Below, one piece after another: positions 24,902 through 31,868 of a stretch of 33,084 nt of DNA (its first letter is position 1; every line of letters starts with the position of its first letter). Source of the stretch: Bacteroidota bacterium (GTDB lineage: Bacteria; Bacteroidota; Bacteroidia; Chitinophagales; Saprospiraceae); NCBI GenBank assembly GCA_024642665.1, contig JAHEAR010000027.1:12311-45394 (forward strand), written 5' to 3'. Under the pieces are notes generated by a model. The model ran no database searches and was not told the DNA's origin. It saw only the letters and a list, made by a program, of their open reading frames with translations. The translations under genes and the position numbers were made by a program.

Positions 24902-25357
24902 TTACCTGGTTTTTCTAAGCGTAATCTGGTCATCACTGAGCTCATCAAATGCCGTCGGTCGCGCCGAGCCATCAAATTTGATGTTGATCACCAGGGTCTC
25001 CTGATCGACAAACTTATAGATACCCGGCATGCGGGCAATTTCGGAATCGTCCTTGTTGATCCGTATTGCAAAATCAATGGTATAAGGCTCTTTACTTTCA
25101 TCAGTTTCGTACACCATGTCGTAAACTATGCCATCAGACATATACTCCTTCCCCCCGATTTCCTGATCTCGAATAAAAAAAGTAACATATCCTTTCCGGT
25201 CAAAAGTAATATGACCTACTTCACCTCCATCTTCCCCCTGCCATTGACCAACAAGCGGAGAGGTTTTCAGCGTTGCGGCTATCACGGTGATCAGTAAAAA
25301 AGCCAAACTAAAACAGGAAGCAAGTGATTTGATCTGATGTTGGATTGAATTTTTCAT
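24902..25357 (-). CDS. Lipocalin-like secreted or membrane-anchored protein
   Basis: This 151-residue protein has an N-terminal hydrophobic segment (about 14-30, ending VIAATLKTS) that may be a signal peptide or anchor. After it, LVGQWQGEDGGEVGHITFDRKG (about 35-56) starts a small beta-barrel-like domain. That fold opening (x-GxWxxxD...xxFxxxG) is common to lipocalin-like domain families in Bacteroidota. The end (LSDDQITLRKTR) is the usual closing strand of such domains. The ligand is unknown. The gene is 251 bp or more from its minus-strand neighbours and divergent from mobA. Confidence 0.65.
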   Translation of the reverse strand: MKNSIQHQIKSLASCFSLAFLLITVIAATLKTSPLVGQWQGEDGGEVGHITFDRKGYVTFFIRDQEIGGKEYMSDGIVYDMVYETDESKEPYTIDFAIRINKDDSEIARMPGIYKFVDQETLVINIKFDGSARPTAFDELSDDQITLRKTR

Positions 25358-25478
25358 GTGTACTCAAGGTACTAAAATGTACGATTAGAAGGAAGTAAGC
25401 GCAAAGCATTTATCTATGATTTATTTTCTATGATCACCGGACGGGTAGCAAAGATGAAAATGGTATCTTCAATCTACC

Positions 25479-26078
25479 ATGCATGAGGAATCAGAAAATC
25501 AAATACCTCTTCTTAAAGGATTGGTGCTTGCCGGCGGCGACAGTTCCCGAATGGGATTTGATAAGGGGCTGATCAACTATCATGGAATACCTCAGCAGGA
25601 GTATATCTACGACTTGTTGGTTCCGGTGACTGTGGAAACATTTATCTCCCGAAAAAAAGATCAGGTCGAGCAGCAGAGCCGGCAGATTCTTGAAGATCAG
25701 TTTACCGGCTTAGGACCCTTCGGTGGTATACTCACCGCGTTTACTTACGACTTAACATGTGCCTGGTTGATAGTCGCCTGTGATTTTCCATTGTTGAACC
25801 CTGCGACGATAAAGCAATTGATAGAAGCAAGAGATGTGAACTCCCTCGCGACTAGTTTTTTAGATGAGAGATCACTGATGCCGGAGCCATGGATTACTAT
25901 TCTTGAGCCCGCTATTTATCCGGTTTTGCTCCAGTATTACAAAAACGGCAGAAGTAGCCTGCGTGGTGTTTTAGTAGACTATAATACCGCGGTGGTCCGA
26001 ATAGAGGATGCAGATGCCCTGCTAAATGCCAATACACCCGAGGAGGCTGAGCGATTAAAGCAAAAGATTTATTCCTGA
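25479..26078 (+). CDS. mobA: Molybdenum cofactor guanylyltransferase MobA
   Basis: This 199-residue cytosolic nucleotidyltransferase transfers GMP from GTP to molybdopterin, giving the guanine dinucleotide form of the cofactor. The GTP-binding signature LAGGDSSRMGFDKG is complete at 17-30, LGPFGGILTAF (78-88) matches the GPLxGI loop, and ACDFPLL (100-106) gives the metal-binding Asp. Length and motifs are normal for MobA. No other molybdopterin gene and no molybdoenzyme is in the window, so the gene is isolated. A related role as a CTP or other NTP transferase cannot be fully excluded from the sequence. Confidence 0.85.
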   Translation: MHEESENQIPLLKGLVLAGGDSSRMGFDKGLINYHGIPQQEYIYDLLVPVTVETFISRKKDQVEQQSRQILEDQFTGLGPFGGILTAFTYDLTCAWLIVACDFPLLNPATIKQLIEARDVNSLATSFLDERSLMPEPWITILEPAIYPVLLQYYKNGRSSLRGVLVDYNTAVVRIEDADALLNANTPEEAERLKQKIYS

Positions 26079-26090
26079 TATTTTTTGACA

Positions 26091-26130
26091 AAAAAAAGTC
26101 ACTGCCGAATTTTCATTTGGCAGTGACTTT
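26091..26130 (-). terminator. Intrinsic terminator after the BNR-repeat T9SS gene
   Basis: AAAGTCACTGCC (26095-26106) pairs perfectly with GGCAGTGACTTT (26119-26130), and the stem can extend across the 12-nt loop with one mismatch. On the minus strand the hairpin runs into seven T (complement of 26091-26097), about 40 bp past the stop codon. The plus side lacks a good T-tract. Confidence 0.88.
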
Positions 26131-26171
26131 ATAACTGATAGTCATTTGGTTTCCTGGCGAATCAAAAGCTG

Positions 26172-29100
26172 TTAGCGCATAATGGCAAATCTTGCCTGAT
26201 AAGTTTTTTCGCCTTGTTGTAATCTGATAATATACAATCCTTCTAATACGGTATTGACCGGTATTGATTGGCCGGTGGAGCTATTTTGAAGAACGATTTG
26301 GCCGGCAAAATCAAAAACTTTATAATCAAAACTTCCTTCAATACCCTGAAGATGTAATTCATCCCGGACAGGATTCGGATAAGTCAAGATCGATATAATA
26401 TCTTCAGCATTCCAAATGGAAGTGACTATCACGGCTAATGGTGGAGCAATGGCTTCACAGCCGTTGGCATAAGTAACGATTGCATAATATTCGCCGGAAA
26501 CGGAGGCTTCGAATGTGGAGCTGGTAGCGCCATCAATTATATCGCCATTCAAATACCATTGATATGTGCTGCCTGTCTGAGATAGAGACAAACTATTACC
26601 ATTTTGCATAATGGAAACTTCTGGCACTTGCCGTGCGGTGACATTTACCTCTAAGGGAAGCGAAAAGCCACATGAACTCATTGCTACAGCTGTTACTGCA
26701 CCTGACATAGAACCCACCTGTAACTCAATCGTGGGATCATTTTGATTGCCAATGATCTGCCAGTCACCGGGAAAGGTCCAGTTGATCTGGTCAGCATCTG
26801 TAGCAGCAGCAGTATAAATGGCAATATCTCCCTGACAAGGCATAGTGTCACCGGAAACGCCATTTAACCAGGGCAAAATCACGATATTGGTTTCCAGCGA
26901 AAGACTTTGCGAGGTGCCGCAATCATTAAGCGAATGTACAGTTACAAACCCCGACATAACCCCGACATCGACTGTGACGGAGGCTAGCGAAGGATCGGTA
27001 GTTGGCGTCCAGTCACCCGGAAAGCTCCAAACAAATTGATCTGCATTGGTCCCGGAGGCATTGTAAGTTTGGGAGGATCCTTCACACGGAGATTCCTCAC
27101 CGGTTAAACTTGTGGTCCGAGGTAGTAACTCAGGAAGGGTTCCCATATTAATGGTTTCAGAAATACCACAGGAATTTGATCCGGTGACGGAGATGGTGCC
27201 TGCATTCTTTCCAACTTTAACCCATACGGAATCATTGTTTAAGTCACTGACCGGTACCCAATCATTTGGAAATAGCCAAAAGTATTGAGCCACATCTATA
27301 GAGCTGATGGTATACATGACCGTGTCGCTTTCACATGGGGAAAGATCACCTGCGAAATCATCAATAGCGGGCAAGGCATTACAATAGGGCAATACTTCAA
27401 TATCAGAGCCAAATCCGGAGATCCATGCAGTGCCATTAGGATTGGGAAATCCGGTCACATCATATATAGGGTAGGAGGTAATGTGACCTCCCTGCCAGAT
27501 CTGACCACCATCAAAAGTGATATACACGCGACCCTCAAGATTGTTTCTGCCGACCACAATACCCGTGTCCGGAGATATAAAATAGACTCCTTCCCAAAAT
27601 CGCTCAATCGGAAGATCAATGGGTGTCCATGAATCTCCTGCATTATTGGTGTGCCACATCACTTTTTTGAAACTGGAAGTAACCATCCAGCCTTCTTCGC
27701 CTTTAAAGTAAGTTTCTTCGTATTGGAGATTAGCTTCCGGTGGAGTGATGGTGGTCCATGTATCCCCTTGATCGATACTTTTCAGAATGACACCACCGTA
27801 ACCGGTGGCCATCAGGCGTTGGTTATCAATTTTTGTAACTGAGCGTAGTTGATTTGAAGCTGTATAGGCAGTGTCCCAGGTAGTACCGCTATCGGTTGAT
27901 CGCAAAAGAATACCGGTAGTCGTGGTGGCGAGAATTCGACTGGAGGAGACAGCTACAATACTATTCATAGTACCTCCGAGCGTAGTAAGTTTTTCAGTCC
28001 ATGTCTCTCCCATATCGGTTGTATGGAAGATGGCTTTGTTGGCACCCACCCAAATATCTGTTTCAGAAAGGCCATAAAGACAAAAACACGAATTTGTAAA
28101 TCCGGTTTCCAATTCCTCCCAATGCGTTCCCCCGTCGTAAGACCTGAGAATGGCACCGTCAGATCCAACAGACATGCCGGTATTGCGATCAATGAAAAAA
28201 GATTCATAAAGAATGCTTCGTTTTGGTCCTGACGTTTCCGTCCAGGTAGTACCGCTATCCATCGTTCGGGTGATACTACTGATATCATTGCCAACCCAAA
28301 ATTCTGAATCACTGGTGGCCGCTACAGCATAATTTTTAGTATTAATAGTGCCCATATCATGCTTTGTCCATGTCCTTCCTGAATCTTGTGTAATGGATGG
28401 TTCGCCATTGTTAGTAGCGGCCATCATGACATTGGCATTCTCTCCAAATGCAAAATCCTGTGCATTATTGTGGATCTCATTTGAGCTGATCAAGGTCCAA
28501 CCGGTGCCCCCATTCAGACTTTGATAGATATTCCGACCGTCCGTCGCTACACCATATTGGGTATCAAAAAAACGTACCACATCCGGGCTGGGAATTTCAG
28601 TATTCATCGCCCAGTTATTGCCGCCGTTGGTAGTAGAATAAATCGCTGGGGAGCCGCCCTGAGTATATACCCAAATATAATTTTCATCCAAAATAAATCC
28701 ATCTTTTACCCCTGTTGAAACGGGTAAATTTAAATCTGTCCAGATGTTATTGGCCCATTGGAAAACACCTCCCACGGCAACCACTAATACCTCGGTGGCG
28801 GATGTGATTTTGAGATCGACTATTCCAGTTGGTGCGCCGGCAATTTCTGTCCAGTTATTTCCACCATTCGTTGAGATGATTAGTACAGGTCCGCCGGCGG
28901 CGACGATTGCACCATTTGTACCGGCTACATAATCCACTGCATTGAGCGACCAGTTCATTTCCAGGTTCACCAGCGGATTCCACGATTGTGAGACGGGGTC
29001 TAATTTTAGGATCAGGTCATTATCGCCAACCGCATATCCATAATTATCCTGATGCATGGCAATGTTCAGGATGTTTTCGAGTTTTTCCATTGGATATTGC

Positions 29101-29180
29101 CGCTTCCATTGGGCTTGCGCCGAGTAAGAAATGCAAAAAATGATAAAAACAACAAGTACTGAGGGTAGGAATCGTTTCAT
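26172..29180 (-). CDS. T9SS-exported protein with BNR/Ycf48-like propeller and Ig/PKD-like modules
   Basis: From the ATG at 29180 the protein has 1002 residues and a clean signal peptide (MKRFLPSVLVVFIIF... ending SAQAQ). The 12 residues encoded further upstream look like read-back of the leader. About ten Asp-box-like repeats (STNGGNNWT, TQDSGRTWT, SYDGGTHWE, STDSGTTWD, TNNAGDSWT and others) build one or two beta-propellers over about 30-620. Three near-identical modules of about 85 residues follow, each with a PCxxxxxxY start and F-W/S-FPGDW core, then an Ig-like module with YQWYLNGD. A T9SS sorting domain (TYPNPVRDELHL through EGLYIIRLQQGE) closes the protein. The propeller resembles Ycf48/sialidase-type repeats, but no catalytic sialidase motif is seen. 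A scaffold or adhesive role is inferred. Confidence 0.85.
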   Translation of the reverse strand: MKRFLPSVLVVFIIFCISYSAQAQWKRQYPMEKLENILNIAMHQDNYGYAVGDNDLILKLDPVSQSWNPLVNLEMNWSLNAVDYVAGTNGAIVAAGGPVLIISTNGGNNWTEIAGAPTGIVDLKITSATEVLVVAVGGVFQWANNIWTDLNLPVSTGVKDGFILDENYIWVYTQGGSPAIYSTTNGGNNWAMNTEIPSPDVVRFFDTQYGVATDGRNIYQSLNGGTGWTLISSNEIHNNAQDFAFGENANVMMAATNNGEPSITQDSGRTWTKHDMGTINTKNYAVAATSDSEFWVGNDISSITRTMDSGTTWTETSGPKRSILYESFFIDRNTGMSVGSDGAILRSYDGGTHWEELETGFTNSCFCLYGLSETDIWVGANKAIFHTTDMGETWTEKLTTLGGTMNSIVAVSSSRILATTTTGILLRSTDSGTTWDTAYTASNQLRSVTKIDNQRLMATGYGGVILKSIDQGDTWTTITPPEANLQYEETYFKGEEGWMVTSSFKKVMWHTNNAGDSWTPIDLPIERFWEGVYFISPDTGIVVGRNNLEGRVYITFDGGQIWQGGHITSYPIYDVTGFPNPNGTAWISGFGSDIEVLPYCNALPAIDDFAGDLSPCESDTVMYTISSIDVAQYFWLFPNDWVPVSDLNNDSVWVKVGKNAGTISVTGSNSCGISETINMGTLPELLPRTTSLTGEESPCEGSSQTYNASGTNADQFVWSFPGDWTPTTDPSLASVTVDVGVMSGFVTVHSLNDCGTSQSLSLETNIVILPWLNGVSGDTMPCQGDIAIYTAAATDADQINWTFPGDWQIIGNQNDPTIELQVGSMSGAVTAVAMSSCGFSLPLEVNVTARQVPEVSIMQNGNSLSLSQTGSTYQWYLNGDIIDGATSSTFEASVSGEYYAIVTYANGCEAIAPPLAVIVTSIWNAEDIISILTYPNPVRDELHLQGIEGSFDYKVFDFAGQIVLQNSSTGQSIPVNTVLEGLYIIRLQQGEKTYQARFAIMR

Positions 29181-29332
29181 TAGAACTGTTTTAGGTACAA
29201 AAAATAGAGTCCCCAAAATAGCCTAAAACGATTGGATATTTATATAAATCACAAGGATTTATGGCTTGATCATGGAATTTCTGGTTAGAAGCAATATCCC
29301 ACCTAAAGGGGATTGAGTGAAAAAATTTTGGC

Positions 29333-29788
29333 TTATTTAGTATCGAGTGATGCCAATTCAGCCTCAGACAAATAGAGTCTTTTGATTTTACGCATTGGGC
29401 CCGGGCATACCTGCTCATGACATTGCATGCACGCATCCACCATGGTCTGATAGGCTTCTGCTTTATTGCTGTCATTCGATTCGATCAGTGACTGTACGGT
29501 AGCTTCATAGTACGTAGCAAAGGATTTGTACGTCTGTGAGGCTACTTTCTCAGGCTCGGTAGCCTCAGCTGTTTGGAGTTCATGGTATTTGACGTTTACT
29601 TCGATATCCCCACCGTTAAGAAGTTGTTGTTTGGTATGCAAACCGTCTTCATGCATATCGCGCATCAGCAGCGCCAGCGCGCTATCTCCGTTTGGGTTGA
29701 TGGAGCTGCTGGTTTTATTGCCGCAGGATAGCAGGCAGGCGGAAGTGCAAAAAAGAAAAGCCAGCGGAAGCGTAAGGAATTTTTTCAT
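29333..29788 (-). CDS. Lipoprotein with single c-type heme motif
   Basis: From the ATG at 29788 the protein has 151 residues. The lipobox LLSC places Cys22 at the mature N-terminus. A CMQCH motif at 120-124 is a standard covalent c-heme site, with Met132 as a possible distal ligand in a PGPMRKIKRLY segment. The rest is helix-rich. It is therefore an outer- or inner-membrane-tethered periplasmic electron carrier or heme sensor. The longer frame to 29878 would overlap the Rrf2 gene and lose the signal peptide. It starts 47 bp downstream of the Rrf2-type gene on the same strand, so the two are probably cotranscribed. Confidence 0.8.
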   Translation of the reverse strand: MKKFLTLPLAFLFCTSACLLSCGNKTSSSINPNGDSALALLMRDMHEDGLHTKQQLLNGGDIEVNVKYHELQTAEATEPEKVASQTYKSFATYYEATVQSLIESNDSNKAEAYQTMVDACMQCHEQVCPGPMRKIKRLYLSEAELASLDTK

Positions 29789-29835
29789 GGGCCAAAAATA
29801 ATGATAAATTTCAATGGTACGGAGGCGCGCTAAAG

Positions 29836-30267
29836 CTATATCGTGAGGTAGGTGAGTCCGATATTCATAGGGCCACAAAGGTCATCCAACGTTTTCTTGC
29901 GACACATGGATTCAAATCGATCCCGAATATCTTTAAAATCATCATGGATAGGGCAGGGATAAACAGAGGAGCATTTTTTCAATCCTAAACCACATTCTTT
30001 AAAAATTTCGGGACCATCAATAGCTTCAATAATTCGAATAATTGGTTTTTTGTATTGCGTCCCTGAAATATAGAATCCTCCCGAGGGTCCCTTCGTGCTT
30101 TTGATTAGATTTTTTTTGACCAGTACCTGCAGGACCTTGCCTACCGTATGTTCGCTTGCGGCAATAAAATCGGCGATTTCCTTTGTTCCGGATTTTTCTC
30201 CGGAATCGCGTTTTGAGGCGAGGTATATAACGGCTTTAATACCGGTCTTGCAGGTCAGGCTCATCAT
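29836..30267 (-). CDS. Rrf2-family Fe-S transcriptional regulator
   Basis: This 143-residue protein has the Rrf2 winged-helix opening (MMSLTCKTGIKAVIYLA), a recognition region near SEHTVGKVLQVLVKKNLI (38-55) and the wing GPSGGFYI (60-67). Three Cys at 92, 99 and 105 (ECGLGLKKCSSVYPCPIH) fall where IscR and NsrR bind their cluster, so it probably senses redox state, nitric oxide or cluster availability (inference). It diverges from tnaA, and an 11-bp perfect inverted repeat lies between the two starts. It is probably autoregulated together with the downstream heme lipoprotein. Two ATG codons (30267, 30264) are adjacent; either could start. Confidence 0.9.
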   Translation of the reverse strand: MMSLTCKTGIKAVIYLASKRDSGEKSGTKEIADFIAASEHTVGKVLQVLVKKNLIKSTKGPSGGFYISGTQYKKPIIRIIEAIDGPEIFKECGLGLKKCSSVYPCPIHDDFKDIRDRFESMCRKKTLDDLCGPMNIGLTYLTI

Positions 30268-30304
30268 GGGGAATAACTTTTTGGTTGGAAGGCTACCCTT
30301 TGCG

Positions 30305-30312
30305 CAAAGATA
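30305..30312 (-). promoter_or_regulatory. Candidate -7 box for the Rrf2/heme-lipoprotein unit
   Basis: On the minus strand this reads TATCTTTG, an exact match to TAnnTTTG, about 38 nt upstream of the Rrf2 start. The only TTTG-type -33 candidate is 25 bp away, inside the inverted repeat at 30326-30351, which is longer than usual. If it is real, a repressor bound there would cover it. Confidence 0.35.
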
Positions 30313-30325
30313 TTGTATTCATTCA

Positions 30326-30351
30326 AATAAAAGTATGCAAATACTTTTATT
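30326..30351. promoter_or_regulatory. Perfect 11-bp inverted repeat, putative Rrf2 operator
   Basis: AATAAAAGTAT (30326-30336) and ATACTTTTATT (30341-30351) are exact complements with a 4-nt spacer GCAA. The site lies 42 bp before the tnaA ATG and about 59 bp before the Rrf2 start, in a 125-bp divergent spacer. Rrf2 proteins such as CymR and NsrR bind AT-rich palindromes of this size, so control of both transcripts is likely (inference). Confidence 0.7.
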
Positions 30352-30392
30352 ATGGCTATTTTTACCCACGAAAATAAATACTAAAATGTACC

Positions 30393-31763
30393 ATGCCAAC
30401 CATCATAGAACCTTTTAAAATAAAATCGGTAGAACCCATCACGTTTACGACCCGGGAGGAGCGCAAAGCGATTTTGAGCAAGGCCTTCTTTAATGCTTTT
30501 TTAATAAAGGCAGAGGATGTTATTATTGATTTGCTGACAGATAGTGGAACTAGCGCGATGAGTAGTGCCCAATGGGCAGGAATGATGCTCGGGGATGAAT
30601 CCTATGCCGGAAGCAGAAGCTTTTTTCACTTCGAGAATACCGTTAAGGAAATCACCGGAATGCCAATCGTCATTCCTACGCATCAGGGAAGAGCCGCGGA
30701 AAAGATATTGTTTACAATCCTCGGAGGGGAGGGGAAATACATTGTCAGTAATACGCTTTTTGATACGACGAGGGCTAATATAGAAGTGAGCGGAGCCACT
30801 GGTGTAGACTTGCTGTGTCCTGAAGGAAAAATTCCAACGGTGCCGGCAGCCTTTAAGGGAAATATGGATGTGGAAGCACTCGAAAAATTTATCCTTGAGA
30901 AAGGAGCAGAAAACATACCTGTCTGTATGATCACCGTGACCAATAATTCCGGAGGAGGGCAGCCTGTCAGCATGCAGAATATTCGCGATGTCAAAGCGAT
31001 TTGTATTCGCCATGGAATTCCAATGTATATCGATGCCTGTCGCTTTGCGGAGAACAGTTACTTTATCAAAATGCGGGAAAAGGAATTTGAAAATAAAACC
31101 ATACAGGAAATTGCATTTGAGATGTTTTCCTATGCGGATGGTTGCACGATGAGTGCAAAGAAAGATGCCTTTGCCAATATCGGAGGATTTATTGCCCTGC
31201 GGGATGAAAGCCTTGCCTTGCAATGTAGAAACTTGCTAATTATTATTGAAGGATTTCCAACCTATGGTGGATTGGCAGGGCGTGACATGGAAGCAGTAGC
31301 CATTGGTCTCCGCGAGGTGATGGAAGAACAATATCTCCATTATCGAATTCGTACAATGGAGTATTTGACGGAGAAACTTGTTTCTGCAGGAGTCCCTGTC
31401 ATGCTTCCGGCAGGAGGCCATGCCGTATATATTGATGCGAAAGCTTTCCTGGAACATATCCCTTCCGAAGAGTATCCAGGTCAGGCGCTTGTAGCTGCAT
31501 TGTATTTAGAAGGGGGTGTCCGGGCAGTGGAAATTGGCTCCTTAATGTTTGGAAAATATGATGAACAAGGTCGGTTGATTCCTGCTATGATGGAGTTAGT
31601 GCGTATGGCGATTCCAAGGCGTGTGTACACGCAAAGCCATATTGATTATGTGGCAGAGATTATCATTGAGGTATATCGAAACAGGAGGAACATCAAAGGG
31701 CTATCTATTACTTATGAAGCGCCCACGTTAAGGCACTTTACTGCAAGACTCCGAGAAGTTTAG
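30393..31763 (+). CDS. tnaA: Tryptophanase (tryptophan indole-lyase)
   Basis: This PLP enzyme splits L-tryptophan into indole, pyruvate and ammonia; 456 residues is the usual length. Tyr71, Arg100, Asp214, Arg217 and the PLP Lys257 (SAKKDA) match the beta-eliminating lyase fold. At the three positions that separate tryptophanase from tyrosine phenol-lyase it has Asp124 (LFDTTR), Ile381 (VEIGS) and His448 (RHFTARL), where tyrosine phenol-lyase has Thr, Arg and Phe, so tryptophanase is the better call despite high overall likeness to both. No tnaC-like leader with a Trp codon before the start is apparent. It diverges from the Rrf2-type gene across a palindromic site, and a symporter gene follows 105 bp later. 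Confidence 0.92.
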   Translation: MPTIIEPFKIKSVEPITFTTREERKAILSKAFFNAFLIKAEDVIIDLLTDSGTSAMSSAQWAGMMLGDESYAGSRSFFHFENTVKEITGMPIVIPTHQGRAAEKILFTILGGEGKYIVSNTLFDTTRANIEVSGATGVDLLCPEGKIPTVPAAFKGNMDVEALEKFILEKGAENIPVCMITVTNNSGGGQPVSMQNIRDVKAICIRHGIPMYIDACRFAENSYFIKMREKEFENKTIQEIAFEMFSYADGCTMSAKKDAFANIGGFIALRDESLALQCRNLLIIIEGFPTYGGLAGRDMEAVAIGLREVMEEQYLHYRIRTMEYLTEKLVSAGVPVMLPAGGHAVYIDAKAFLEHIPSEEYPGQALVAALYLEGGVRAVEIGSLMFGKYDEQGRLIPAMMELVRMAIPRRVYTQSHIDYVAEIIIEVYRNRRNIKGLSITYEAPTLRHFTARLREV

Positions 31764-31817
31764 TCAGGTGTGTTCTGTCCGGGTTTATGGCTTGTTTCGT
31801 TTTAGACCTGCAGATTT

Positions 31818-31849
31818 TTTGATTCCGGCGGATAGATTGCGTACTTTTT
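31818..31849 (+). promoter_or_regulatory. Candidate -33/-7 promoter for the symporter gene
   Basis: TTTG (31818-31821) and TACTTTTT (31842-31849) are separated by 20 bp, correct for the Bacteroidota -33/-7 pair; only the last -7 base differs from consensus. Transcription would start about 15 nt before the ATG at 31869. No terminator was found between tnaA and this gene, so readthrough is also possible. Confidence 0.35.
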
Positions 31850-31868
31850 CGCTTTCAATGCAAAGTAC

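Noticed and set aside
30501-31223. 240-codon open frame opposite tnaA
   Set aside because: It lies entirely antisense to a well-supported tryptophanase; its translation has no recognisable domain and a composition typical of antisense shadow frames.
30393-31763. Tyrosine phenol-lyase as the identity of the PLP lyase
   Set aside because: Asp124, Ile381 and His448 are the tryptophanase states; tyrosine phenol-lyase has Thr, Arg and Phe there.
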